Notes: generated from the letters alone by a model not told the origin. Shown: positions 1 to 4,798, counted from the stretch's first letter. The stretch is 6,115 nucleotides of DNA from Candidatus Parcubacteria bacterium (GCA_030632225.1 DAOVVF010000032.1:1-6115); one strand, 5' to 3'. Numbers and translations are program-made.

Positions 1-621
1 AATATCTCTTTTTTCAAATTCTTTATCATCTTCATCTAAATAATACCAATCTTCTCTTTCTAAAAGGTTAATAATACCAGTAAAGGTTTCAGCAGCACCA
101 ATCGGTAATTGCATTGGATGAGCAGTCTTGGTTAATCTGTCATGAATAGTATCTAAATCAAAATAAAAATCAGCACCCATTCTATCCATTTTGTTAATAA
201 AGGCTAATCTAGGTACATTATACTTATCAGCTTGTCTCCAGACAGTTTCTGACTGAGGTTCTACACCAGCCACACCATCAAAAACAACTACACCACCATC
301 TAATACACGTAAAGATCTTTCTACTTCAACAGTAAAGTCTACGTGACCTGGGGTATCTATAATATTAATGTTAGCTTCTCCACCGCCTAACCAATCTGGT
401 AAAGCCCAAAAACAAGTAGTAGCCGCTGAGGTAATAGTAATACCTCTTTCCTTTTCCTGTTCCATCCAGTCCATTTCAGCTTCACCTTCATGAACTTCTC
501 CAATCTTATGTTTTTTACCTGTATAAAAAAGAACACGCTCGGTTACAGTTGTTTTACCAGCGTCAATGTGGGCGATAATTCCAATGTTTCTTACTGTTTC
601 TAAAGGATGTTGTCTGGGCAT
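1..621 (-). CDS. fusA: Elongation factor G, N-terminal 207 residues (runs off the left edge)
   Basis: Translational GTPase that moves tRNA and mRNA through the ribosome after peptide bond formation and helps recycle ribosomes; cytosolic. I translated the minus strand from the ATG at 619-621 ([20 protein letters not shown]...) and it stays open to base 1, so this is the G domain only and the C-terminal two thirds lie outside. GTPase motifs are all present: P-loop AHIDAGKTT at residues 17-25, switch [12 protein letters not shown] at 59-69, DTPGHVDFT at 89-97 and NKMD at 143-146. AHIDAGKTT rather than GHVDHGKT separates EF-G from EF-Tu. Between the FW at 71-72 and INIIDTPGH there is a slightly longer linker (about residues 73-84, [10 protein letters not shown]) than in many EF-Gs. 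It is the third gene of the str operon, 23 nt after rpsG. No Shine-Dalgarno sequence precedes the start. Confidence 0.97.
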   Translation of the reverse strand, partial: MPRQHPLETVRNIGIIAHIDAGKTTVTERVLFYTGKKHKIGEVHEGEAEMDWMEQEKERGITITSAATTCFWALPDWLGGGEANINIIDTPGHVDFTVEVERSLRVLDGGVVVFDGVAGVEPQSETVWRQADKYNVPRLAFINKMDRMGADFYFDLDTIHDRLTKTAHPMQLPIGAAETFTGIINLLEREDWYYLDEDDKEFEKRDI

Positions 622-644
622 ATGAGTTAATTATTAAATTAATA

Positions 645-1109
645 TTAAGCAAAATGAGCAAAAGCTTTGTTAGCTTCAGCCATTCTTTGTACATCTTCAC
701 GCTTTTTCATAGCATTTCCTTCACCTTTAGCTGCAGACATTAATTCATCTGCTAAACGAACTGACATAGCAGCTCCTTTTCTAGCTTTAGCAGCTTCTAA
801 TAGCCAACGATGAGCTAAGATTAACTTTCTATCCCCAGTAACTACTATAGGTACTTGATAATTAGCACCACCTATTCTTTTACCTTTTACTTCTAAATTA
901 GGTGAAATATTTCTAATAGCAGAATCATACACTTCTAAAGGATCCTGTTTTGCTTTTTCTGATATATAGTCAAAAGCATCATAAATAATCTTCTGAGCTA
1001 CAGTTTTCTTACCTCTTTCCATTATCTTGTTAACTAACTTAGCTAAATCAAGACGATTAAACTTTGGATCAGGATTTATTTTTCTCTTTGGGGCTGGTTT
1101 TCCTCTCAT
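645..1109 (-). CDS. rpsG: Small ribosomal subunit protein uS7
   Basis: Primary 16S rRNA-binding protein that nucleates the 30S head and lines the E-site/mRNA exit. The 154-residue product beginning MRGKPAPKRKINPDPKF matches the S7 length (about 155) and its landmarks: LAKLVNKIMERGKKTVAQKI near the N-terminus, IGGANYQVP, AHRWLLEAAKARKG, and the C-terminal KREDVQRMAEANKAFAH. A longer reading of the frame (to 1250) would run through rpsL and adds no S7-like residues, so I place the start at 1109, 4 nt after the rpsL stop. An in-frame ATG at 1148 is a less likely alternative. A purine stretch (AAAGGAAAG) lies about 15-20 nt upstream, too far for a normal ribosome binding site. The start context AGTAAATAATTATATG is almost the same as that of ndk. 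The protein ends FAHFA, slightly shorter than S7s ending FAHYRW. Confidence 0.96.
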   Translation of the reverse strand: MRGKPAPKRKINPDPKFNRLDLAKLVNKIMERGKKTVAQKIIYDAFDYISEKAKQDPLEVYDSAIRNISPNLEVKGKRIGGANYQVPIVVTGDRKLILAHRWLLEAAKARKGAAMSVRLADELMSAAKGEGNAMKKREDVQRMAEANKAFAHFA

Positions 1110-1113
1110 ATAA

Positions 1114-1542
1114 TTATTTACTAGCTTTCCTTTGCTTTTTAGTGCCATACAATGATCTACCTTGCTTACGTCCTTCAACGCCTTGAGTATCGTAAACTCC
1201 TCTGACAATATGATATCTAACGCCAGGTAAATCTTTAACCCTACCACCACGTATTAAAACAATACTATGTTCCTGTAGATTATGTCCTTCACCAGGAATG
1301 TAGGCAGTAACTTCCATACCATTTGATAGTCTAACTCTAGCAATCTTACGTAAAGCTGAGTTAGGTTTCTTAGGTGTAGTAGTAGTAACCTTTAAGCAAA
1401 CTCCTCTTTTGAAAGGAGCTCCTTTAGGTAAATCCCTTTTTCTTCTTTTCAAACTATTTAAAACAGTCTTTAAAGCAGGCGTAGTACTTTTAGCCTTAGG
1501 ACTCTTTCTGGGTTTTTTCAATAATTGATTTGTTGTTGGCAT
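1114..1542 (-). CDS. rpsL: Small ribosomal subunit protein uS12
   Basis: Decoding-centre protein of the 30S subunit, governing accuracy and the classical site of streptomycin resistance. The 142 aa product starts [19 protein letters not shown] and carries [36 protein letters not shown] and [14 protein letters not shown]. By alignment from memory, K58 corresponds to E. coli K43 (sensitive form K) and K103/D104 to K88/D89, so the sequence looks streptomycin-sensitive with an intact beta-methylthiolation site. The segment between PAL and KRGVC (about residues 25-44) is long, as in Gram-positive and many deep-branching S12s. It is the first gene of the str operon, with a promoter at 1588-1616 and a short leader holding a perfect hairpin. 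The 20 nt before the ATG are only A/T plus one GC pair, with no Shine-Dalgarno. Confidence 0.97.
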   Translation of the reverse strand: MPTTNQLLKKPRKSPKAKSTTPALKTVLNSLKRRKRDLPKGAPFKRGVCLKVTTTTPKKPNSALRKIARVRLSNGMEVTAYIPGEGHNLQEHSIVLIRGGRVKDLPGVRYHIVRGVYDTQGVEGRKQGRSLYGTKKQRKASK

Positions 1543-1556
1543 ATAATTAAATTAAA

Positions 1557-1577
1557 TTAAAGCAAATAATGCTTTAA
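1557..1577 (-). promoter_or_regulatory. Leader hairpin just upstream of rpsL
   Basis: A perfect 8-bp inverted repeat (TTAAAGCA / TGCTTTAA, 5-nt loop AATAA) lies in the predicted str-operon leader, starting within a few nucleotides of the expected transcription start and ending 14 nt before the rpsL ATG. It has no U-tract, so it is not a terminator. Known str-operon autoregulation (S7 in E. coli) acts at the rpsL-rpsG junction, so a regulatory or 5'-stabilising role here is only an inference. Confidence 0.45.
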
Positions 1578-1587
1578 AGTCGATAAT

Positions 1588-1616
1588 AAAATAACATATG
1601 GTAGGAAATAAGTCAA
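1588..1616 (-). promoter_or_regulatory. Sigma70-type promoter of the str operon
   Basis: On the minus strand: -35 TTGACT (1611-1616), 17-nt spacer, -10 TATTTT (1588-1593), giving a start near 1580 and a leader of about 38 nt before rpsL. The -35 box directly abuts the T-tract of the RNA-1 terminator (1617-1624), so the operon starts where the preceding unit stops. Confidence 0.72.
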
Positions 1617-1659
1617 GAAGAAAAGCCCCCACTATACAAATATTCGAATAGCGAGGGCT
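1617..1659 (-). terminator. Intrinsic terminator of RNA-1
   Basis: On the minus strand a 12-bp stem (arms 1648-1659 and 1624-1635, two G-U pairs, 12-nt loop) is followed by TTTTCTTC. There is no T-tract on the plus-strand side, so it acts on minus-strand transcription. Confidence 0.8.
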
Positions 1660-1744
1660 TTAAGTAATCCAGTTTATTTACTGCTAGATGAGGTTTGACC
1701 TCGCTCATTCAGAGCTACAGATAAAACTGGATCATCCCCGATGT
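1617..1744 (-). ncRNA. Predicted structured RNA-1 (about 125 nt, unknown family)
   Basis: An independent minus-strand transcription unit between a consensus promoter (1751-1779) and a strong terminator. The body folds by eye into a closed multi-branch structure: a 9-bp closing helix pairs ATCCAGTTT (1724-1732) with AAACTGGAT (1667-1675). Inside it CTG/CAG (1718-1720 with 1681-1683) encloses two adjacent hairpins, GCTC-5 nt-GAGC (1703-1715) and GAGGT-3 nt-ACCTC (1690-1702). The closing helix ends just before the terminator stem. The only ATG frames are short or run through the terminator, so I see no convincing protein. No tRNA, SRP, 6S, RNase P or tmRNA signature was recognised. Function unknown; a trans-acting sRNA is the simplest guess. 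Confidence 0.6.
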
Positions 1745-1750
1745 AAATCA

Positions 1751-1779
1751 AATATATATAATTATATAGTTTTTGTCAA
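1751..1779 (-). promoter_or_regulatory. Promoter of RNA-1
   Basis: -35 TTGACA (1774-1779, perfect consensus), 17-nt spacer, -10 TATATT (1751-1756); expected start near 1744. The -35 box begins one base after the T-tract of the RNA-2 terminator. Confidence 0.75.
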
Positions 1780-1780
1780 T

Positions 1781-1820
1781 AAAAAAGCCCCCGTCGTATC
1801 CCGACAATATAACGGGGGCT
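1781..1820 (-). terminator. Intrinsic terminator of RNA-2
   Basis: A perfect 9-bp stem (AGCCCCCGT 1812-1820 as read on the minus strand, ACGGGGGCT 1786-1794) is followed by six T. Its 17-nt loop contains a further 4-bp GTCG/CGAC hairpin. Confidence 0.88.
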
Positions 1821-1900
1821 CAAGTGACAGCTTGATACTATCACTCATCAATCTTCCCCTGAGCGCACCCTAAGGTGAATGGGGGAATTGAAAGGCTCGC
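1781..1900 (-). ncRNA. Predicted structured RNA-2 (about 115 nt, unknown family)
   Basis: Minus-strand unit with its own promoter and terminator. Three stems are visible. A 10-bp interrupted stem has TTCCCC/GGGGAA plus TCAA/TTGA (1882-1891 with 1848-1859), and encloses CACC-4 nt-GGTG (1866-1877). Then come an 8-bp hairpin AGTGATAG/CTGTCACT (1823-1845, one G-U) and the terminator. The body shares a block with RNA-3, GGGTG-N5/6-GGGGAAGA on the minus strand (here 1852-1870). An ATG frame exists but reads straight through the terminator, so coding is unlikely. No known RNA family was recognised. Confidence 0.58.
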
Positions 1901-1906
1901 AATTAC

Positions 1907-1935
1907 AATATAGCAAAAAAAATACCCCCTGTCGA
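1907..1935 (-). promoter_or_regulatory. Promoter of RNA-2, embedded in the RNA-3 terminator
   Basis: -35 TCGACA (1930-1935), 17-nt spacer, -10 TATATT (1907-1912), start near 1900. The -35 hexamer occupies the loop and 3' arm of the RNA-3 terminator and the spacer contains that terminator's T-tract. The match is good but not perfect, and the overlap makes it less certain than the others. Confidence 0.55.
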
Positions 1936-1951
1936 GTTAACAACAGGGGGT
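1915..1951 (-). terminator. Intrinsic terminator of RNA-3
   Basis: A perfect 9-bp stem (ACCCCCTGT 1943-1951, ACAGGGGGT 1924-1932 as read on the minus strand) with a 10-nt loop; after the stem comes A and then eight T (1915-1922). Confidence 0.88.
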
Positions 1952-2071
1952 CCTGACGCGATCAAATAATACAGAGATGAAATTGGTTGATTTCTTTTAC
2001 CTTTCTTGTTTGTGCTTCAAAACCAGCCTGTGTCTTCCCCAGATTCACCCGATCGCTCAGAAAAAGTACAA
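1915..2071 (-). ncRNA. Predicted structured RNA-3 (about 155 nt, unknown family)
   Basis: Minus-strand unit between the strongest-looking promoter of the array and a strong terminator. A closing helix pairs CTGAGCGATC (2051-2060) with GATCGC-G-TCAG (1953-1963): 10 bp with a single bulged base, ending one base from the terminator stem, the same layout as RNA-1. The interior is A/purine-rich and includes a GAAAT-6 nt-ATTTC hairpin whose CAACCA loop could pair with an upstream TGGTT (possible pseudoknot). No useful ATG frame was found. It shares the GGGTG-N5/6-GGGGAAGA block with RNA-2 (here 2033-2050). Family not recognised. Confidence 0.6.
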
Positions 2072-2077
2072 CTAGCT

Positions 2078-2105
2078 ATTATATATGAACAACTAATATT
2101 GTCAA
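2078..2105 (-). promoter_or_regulatory. Promoter of RNA-3
   Basis: Both hexamers are perfect consensus: -35 TTGACA (2100-2105) and -10 TATAAT (2078-2083), with a 16-nt spacer. Start expected near 2071. A second TATAAT-like box lies just upstream on the same strand (about 2113-2118) with no good -35. Confidence 0.8.
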
Positions 2106-2134
2106 CACCTACATTATATCTTAAATAGGGATAT

Positions 2135-2205
2135 AAAAAAAGAGCCCCTTATCAAAAAGCTCTTGGTGGGATAGTGCGTCAGGAGAGAACTAAATGATAA
2201 GGGGC
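2135..2205 (-). terminator. Terminator of RNA-4 with a large loop and an alternative stem
   Basis: An 11-bp stem (2195-2205 with 2144-2154) closes a 40-nt loop and is followed, after CT, by seven T (2135-2141). The downstream arm can instead form AGAGC/GCTCT (2159-2163 with 2141-2145). The two stems are mutually exclusive, and both end at the same T-tract. Confidence 0.7.
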
Positions 2206-2358
2206 CTTAAACGTATAGGCGGTGTAAAAGAATCTAGGTTAGGCTTAAAACAGTAGTCGTCGATCGAGTAGACTGGTGCTTAATCATGGTGGTTGAAGCC
2301 ATAATGCCTATACGTAGGAACATGCATGCGAAGAACATGCAATTGATAGGAGAGAACT
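2181..2358 (-). repeat. Direct repeat of an 11-mer inside RNA-4
   Basis: AGTTCTCTCCT (minus strand) is repeated exactly at 2348-2358 and 2181-2191, 157 nt apart. The second copy lies in the unpaired 40-nt loop of the terminator. CUCUCC-type unpaired motifs can act as antisense seeds, but that role is inferred here. Confidence 0.6.
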
Positions 2359-2445
2359 TTTTATTGTAGTGATTATCACCTCGCTTTCTTTGAGTAACGG
2401 AGGTTACCGCACACGAAAAGAACTAATTACCTCTATTCTACTATG

Positions 2446-2472
2446 GTTATATAAAAAAGTAAACTATGTCAA
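2446..2472 (-). promoter_or_regulatory. Possible promoter of RNA-4 inside the 3' end of the M50 gene
   Basis: -35 TTGACA (2467-2472, perfect) and -10 TATAAC (2446-2451), but with a short 15-nt spacer. An alternative is TTTACT-17 nt-TAGAAT (2435-2463). It overlaps the last codons and stop of the M50 protease gene. Confidence 0.45.
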
Positions 2473-3076
2473 GGAAGAAGTTAATTATAGCTCCAAAAAC
2501 ATCAAAGCTGGATATTCTACCTAAGATAACTAACAAAATTAGAATCCAAATACCATTAATAGTTAATTTTCTTTTGAAATCATCATAGCGAGGAGGTAAA
2601 AAAGCAAATAGTACTTTAGAACCATCTAGGGGTGGTATAGGAATCAGATTAAATACTCCTAAAATTAAATTAACAAATATTAGAAATAATAGAAATTGTA
2701 TTAATAGATTGTCAGGAGAAAAGAAAGGAGCTATCATATTCAAGATAATAACAAAGATAACAACACTGATAAAATTAGACAAAGGACCAGCTATAGAAAC
2801 AGCTGCTTCTCCCCAACGCCTCCATCTGAGATTATAGGTATTAATTGGTACTGGTCTACCCCAACCAAAACCAGCAATCACTAAAATTAAAGTTACCCAA
2901 ACATCCAAGTGAGCTAAAGGATTTAAAGTTAATCTACCACTGTACTTCGAAGTATTATCTCCTAGATAAGTAGCAGCAGCTGAATGAGAAAATTCATGGA
3001 TAGTCAAAGCAAAAACAATGGCTAAAGCCATGACCATAAACATTTGAGGACTGGTAAATAAATAACTTAAAAGCAT
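2447..3076 (-). CDS. M50-family (site-2-protease-like) integral membrane zinc metalloprotease
   Basis: Predicted intramembrane metallopeptidase of the small rhomboid-sized S2P group, cutting membrane proteins within or near the bilayer; its substrate cannot be told. The 209 aa product is mostly hydrophobic, with several membrane segments. The zinc motif HEFSH is at residues 27-31 in the first helix (H27, H31 ligands, E28 catalytic). The third-ligand motif NLIPIPPLDG is at 143-152 (D151). LNPLAHLD at 51-58 and SIAGPLSNF at 94-102 are also typical. There is no PDZ or CBS domain. I take the ATG at 3074-3076; a TTG three codons upstream (3083-3085) would add MSK and cannot be excluded. No Shine-Dalgarno. 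It is divergent from rpmB, and its 3' end overlaps a possible promoter of RNA-4. Confidence 0.93.
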   Translation of the reverse strand: MLLSYLFTSPQMFMVMALAIVFALTIHEFSHSAAATYLGDNTSKYSGRLTLNPLAHLDVWVTLILVIAGFGWGRPVPINTYNLRWRRWGEAAVSIAGPLSNFISVVIFVIILNMIAPFFSPDNLLIQFLLFLIFVNLILGVFNLIPIPPLDGSKVLFAFLPPRYDDFKRKLTINGIWILILLVILGRISSFDVFGAIINFFLDIVYFFI

Positions 3077-3078
3077 CT

Positions 3079-3107
3079 TTGACAAAAATTATTTTGTATG
3101 ATAGTAT
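3079..3107 (+). promoter_or_regulatory. Promoter of rpmB
   Basis: -35 TTGACA (3079-3084), 17-nt spacer, -10 TAGTAT (3102-3107); start near 3114, leader about 44 nt. The -35 box sits 2 nt upstream of the M50 start codon, inside the M50 leader. Confidence 0.62.
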
Positions 3108-3125
3108 ATTTGAACGTTAGAATTA

Positions 3126-3153
3126 ATTATAACTTAAATAAGCAAAAAAGCAA
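3126..3153 (-). promoter_or_regulatory. Promoter of the M50 protease gene
   Basis: -35 TTGCTT (3148-3153), 16-nt spacer, -10 TATAAT (3126-3131); start near 3119, leader about 43 nt. The predicted start lies within a few bases of that of divergent rpmB, so the two promoters interleave and may compete. Confidence 0.55.
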
Positions 3154-3157
3154 TAAT

Positions 3158-3346
3158 ATGGCTAAAGTCTGTGAAATCTGTGATAGAAAAGCTGCTGTTG
3201 GAAACTTACGCAGTAAATCTCGTATAGCTACCAAAAGAAAGATGGGAGTTAATTTGCAATCTAAGAAAATTGATGGTAAGAAAACAATGATCTGCACTTC
3301 CTGTATAAAAACTATAAATAAGCAAGCTAAACAATCTACTATTTAA
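3158..3346 (+). CDS. rpmB: Large ribosomal subunit protein bL28, zinc-ribbon type
   Basis: Small 50S subunit protein. The 62 aa product starts MAKVCEICDRKAAVGN and has the L28 core NLRSKSRIATKRKMGVNLQ. CxxC pairs at residues 5-8 and 46-49 give the four-cysteine zinc-binding (C+) form. The same frame is open upstream to an ATG at 3098, but residues before MAKVC are not L28-like and the expected promoter lies across that region, so I start at 3158. The leader is A/T-rich without Shine-Dalgarno. It is the only plus-strand gene in the window, single, with its own promoter and terminator. C+ L28 is often paired with a zinc-independent paralogue elsewhere in a genome; none is visible here. Confidence 0.96.
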   Translation: MAKVCEICDRKAAVGNLRSKSRIATKRKMGVNLQSKKIDGKKTMICTSCIKTINKQAKQSTI

Positions 3347-3350
3347 AACT

Positions 3351-3372
3351 TCCTGCACTAGCAGGATTTTTT
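3351..3372 (+). terminator. Intrinsic terminator of rpmB
   Basis: A perfect 6-bp stem TCCTGC-ACTA-GCAGGA followed by six T, 4 nt after the rpmB stop codon. It faces the terminator of RNA-5, which ends about 6 nt away. Confidence 0.88.
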
Positions 3373-3377
3373 AATAC

Positions 3378-3419
3378 AAAAAGGCGTTATATTCGTTATT
3401 ACACAAATTAAACGCCTTT
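3378..3419 (-). terminator. Intrinsic terminator of RNA-5
   Basis: A perfect 9-bp stem (AAAGGCGTT 3411-3419, AACGCCTTT 3380-3388 as read on the minus strand) with a 22-nt loop, running into a T-tract (3378-3382). Confidence 0.78.
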
Positions 3420-3618
3420 CCGCAAGTCATCGTGCATAGTTTATAGATTAATTACTTAAACTGAGTTGACGACTCATATAGCTCTAACCTTTGTCACATA
3501 GTAGACCCCTGCTAGGCAAGGTGGGTACTCGCATATTAAAACCACGGTTCTAATAGATATAAAGTTCCCAGTACTAGAATGATGTAGAGTTTTATATAGA
3601 GTCAAAAGTACGAGCTAC
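3378..3618 (-). ncRNA. Predicted structured RNA-5 (about 240 nt, unknown family)
   Basis: It fills the gap between ndk and rpmB on the minus strand. Its promoter follows the ndk terminator and it has its own terminator. A long-range helix pairs AUGUAGCUC at the very 5' end (3612-3620) with GAGCUAUAU (3476-3484): 9 bp with one G-U, enclosing about 125 nt. This is followed by a TGAGT-5 nt-ACTCA hairpin (3462-3476; its last base overlaps the helix edge) and then the terminator. Only very short ATG frames (9-16 codons) exist. Signatures of tmRNA, RNase P, SRP and tRNA are absent. The interior folding is less obvious than in RNA-6. Confidence 0.55.
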
Positions 3619-3624
3619 ATATAT

Positions 3625-3653
3625 ATTATAGCATCACATTTTAAGCGAGGCAA
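3625..3653 (-). promoter_or_regulatory. Promoter of RNA-5
   Basis: -35 TTGCCT (3648-3653), 17-nt spacer, -10 TATAAT (3625-3630, perfect); start near 3618. The -35 box lies 5 nt beyond the ndk terminator T-tract. Confidence 0.68.
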
Positions 3654-3658
3654 ATATT

Positions 3659-3683
3659 AAAAACCCCGACCAAGGCCGGGGCT
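3659..3683 (-). terminator. Intrinsic terminator of ndk
   Basis: A GC-rich stem of about 9 bp including G-U pairs (AGCCCCGGC 3675-3683, GTCGGGGTT 3662-3670 as read on the minus strand), loop CTTG, followed by a T run (3659-3663), 16 nt after the ndk stop. Confidence 0.88.
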
Positions 3684-3699
3684 TAAATATTCGCTAAAG

Positions 3700-4278
3700 T
3701 TACTCAATAAATCGTTTATAGTCAAATATTACCTTCCTACTACCAAACCAATGCTTGATTTCATGTTGAGCTTCTTGAGGAGTTTCAGAAGCATGAAGCA
3801 AATTCATAACTGCTCTCTTCTCACTATTAGCTACTGCTGGAGAATCAGCTGAATAATCACCTCTGATAGTACCCATATCAGCCATATTAGGTAAAGTAGC
3901 ACCACCAATCTTTCTAACCATATCCACAGCATGGATGCCTTCAACAACCATACGTACTAAAGGAGCTGAAGTCATATAATCTATTAACCAGCTACGTACC
4001 ATTTTACCAATCTCATAATCTTTATCCGTACCTAATTCCTTTTTAGGATCAACATTGTACTTCTTGTAAGTACTTAAAGTCTTTTGTCCTAAACGGCTAA
4101 TCCAAGCTTTATCTTTAGGATAATGTCCATCAATATCTTTAACAGTAGGCTGAAACATTTCTAAAGCAACTACTTTTAAATCACGTTGTTCAAAGCGTCC
4201 TATTATGTCTCCAATTAAACCTTTCTTAACACCGTCAGGTTTAATCATCACAAATGTTTTTTCTTTTTTAAAATCCAT
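3700..4278 (-). CDS. ndk: Nucleoside diphosphate kinase, long form with an internal insertion
   Basis: Transfers the gamma-phosphate of ATP to NDPs through a phospho-histidine, balancing NTP and dNTP pools; cytosolic. The N-terminus KEKTFVMIKPDGVKKGLIGDIIGRFEQR (residues 5-32) and the active-site segment NLLHASE, with the catalytic His at 162, are clear. TIRGDYS (137-143) and AVANSEKRAV (148-157) also fit. At 192 aa it is well above the usual 135-155. The extra residues lie about 50-97, between GHY (51-53) and the EGIHAVDMVRKIGG segment, and hold KYNVDPKKELGTDKDYEIGKMV. From memory similar long NDKs occur in CPR bacteria, so this looks like a clade form, not an error. It lies 64 nt after the response regulator gene on the same strand with no clear promoter of its own, so it is probably co-transcribed. 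Start context AGTAAATAAGTATATG; no Shine-Dalgarno. Confidence 0.95.
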   Translation of the reverse strand: MDFKKEKTFVMIKPDGVKKGLIGDIIGRFEQRDLKVVALEMFQPTVKDIDGHYPKDKAWISRLGQKTLSTYKKYNVDPKKELGTDKDYEIGKMVRSWLIDYMTSAPLVRMVVEGIHAVDMVRKIGGATLPNMADMGTIRGDYSADSPAVANSEKRAVMNLLHASETPQEAQHEIKHWFGSRKVIFDYKRFIE

Positions 4279-4295
4279 ATACTTATTTACTTAAA

Positions 4296-4322
4296 TCACC
4301 CCGCTAAAATCAAACAGGGTGA
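4296..4322 (-). terminator. Weak hairpin between the response regulator gene and ndk
   Basis: A 6-bp stem TCACCC/GGGTGA with a 15-nt loop. On the minus strand it is followed by TTTAAG, not a real T-tract, so at most it would attenuate read-through into ndk. A T-rich run is present on its plus-strand side, but no plus-strand gene ends here. Confidence 0.3.
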
Positions 4323-4342
4323 AGTTTTTCTTATCTAATATA

Positions 4343-4732
4343 TTATTTGCCAACTTTCGCTATTTCTTTCTTAACAGCTGAGACTACTTCAGAAGGAGTA
4401 ATATTAGCTTTAACTAAATAACCAACTGCACCTAGTTTATTTCCTCTATCTACATCTTCTTCCTGTCCTAAATTTGTTAATAGTATAACCGGGATATGCT
4501 TAGTACTATCATTTTCTTTTAAAGCCTTTAGTACTGAAAAACCATCCATCTTAGGCATAATAATGTCTAAGAGTATAAAGTCTGGTTTTTCTTGTTTAGC
4601 TAATTCTAATCCTTTGGCACCATCTAAAGCTTTAACTAAATCAAAACCTTCGTTCTTGAACTTAACCTCATACATATTAGCTAGCATTTCCTCATCCTCT
4701 ATTAAAAGGACTTTTGTTTTATTATTGGACAT
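4343..4732 (-). CDS. Single-domain response regulator (CheY-like receiver)
   Basis: A stand-alone receiver domain that would be phosphorylated by a histidine kinase and act by protein-protein contact; it has no DNA-binding or enzymatic output domain. The 129 aa product shows the full receiver set: acidic pocket IEDEE (11-15), phospho-acceptor D56 in LLDIIMPKMDG (54-64), T86 in ILLTN and K108 in YLVKAN (105-110). The ending GAVGYLVKANITPSEVVSAVKKEI is like the abundant small regulators of CPR genomes (family knowledge, not searched). No kinase is in the window, so its partner is unknown. It has a near-consensus promoter and a short (about 26 nt) A/T-rich leader without Shine-Dalgarno, and is followed by ndk at 64 nt. 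Confidence 0.95.
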   Translation of the reverse strand: MSNNKTKVLLIEDEEMLANMYEVKFKNEGFDLVKALDGAKGLELAKQEKPDFILLDIIMPKMDGFSVLKALKENDSTKHIPVILLTNLGQEEDVDRGNKLGAVGYLVKANITPSEVVSAVKKEIAKVGK

Positions 4733-4764
4733 AAATGATTAAATTTAATAATTGAATTGTCTTT

Positions 4765-4793
4765 ATTATATGCTAATCTAATATAAAAATCAA
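4765..4793 (-). promoter_or_regulatory. Promoter of the response regulator-ndk unit
   Basis: -35 TTGATT (4788-4793), 17-nt spacer, -10 TATAAT (4765-4770); start near 4758. It begins 5 nt beyond the RNA-6 terminator T-tract, which argues that RNA-6 is a separate unit, not a 5' leader of this gene. Confidence 0.75.
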
Positions 4794-4798
4794 GTAAT

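Larger units (their letters stand above)
2135..2439 (-). ncRNA. Predicted structured RNA-4 (about 300 nt), or 3' UTR of the M50 gene
   Basis: The longest unit of the array. A perfect 10-bp long-range helix pairs ACGTATAGGC (2306-2315 on the minus strand) with GCCTATACGT (2211-2220), enclosing an 85-nt domain with a further GGCTT/AAGCC pairing. Upstream are a GTAAC-CTCC-GTTAC hairpin (2394-2407) and a GCATG hairpin near 2325-2340. The 11-mer AGTTCTCTCCT occurs twice, at 2348-2358 and in the terminator loop at 2181-2191. There is no terminator between the M50 gene and this unit, so it may be made both from its own promoter and as the 3' end of the M50 mRNA. A 34-codon ATG frame inside it looks like chance. 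RNase P and tmRNA motifs were looked for and not found. Confidence 0.52.

Noticed and set aside
1110..1250. Longer rpsG start giving a 201 aa protein
   Set aside because: The extra 47 residues are the rpsL coding region in another frame and are unlike any S7 N-terminus. The ATG at 1109 gives the normal S7 length.
1688..1873. 61-codon plus-strand open frame as a small protein gene
   Set aside because: It crosses the RNA-1 promoter and the RNA-2 terminator on the opposite strand and shows no domain or start signal.
2135..2439. RNA-4 as RNase P RNA or tmRNA on the basis of its length
   Set aside because: No GAGGAAAGTCC/ACAGAA pair (RNase P), and no tRNA-like ends with TTCGA or a tag ORF (tmRNA), were found.
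1617..2446. CRISPR array or integron attC cassettes
   Set aside because: There are no regularly spaced identical repeats. The similar-looking C-rich/G-rich pairs are terminator stems of differing sequence followed by T-tracts, and conserved attC core pairs flanking cassettes are not seen.
3098..3157. Longer rpmB start adding 20 residues
   Set aside because: L28 begins at MAKVCEIC, and the upstream residues overlap the predicted promoter and leader.
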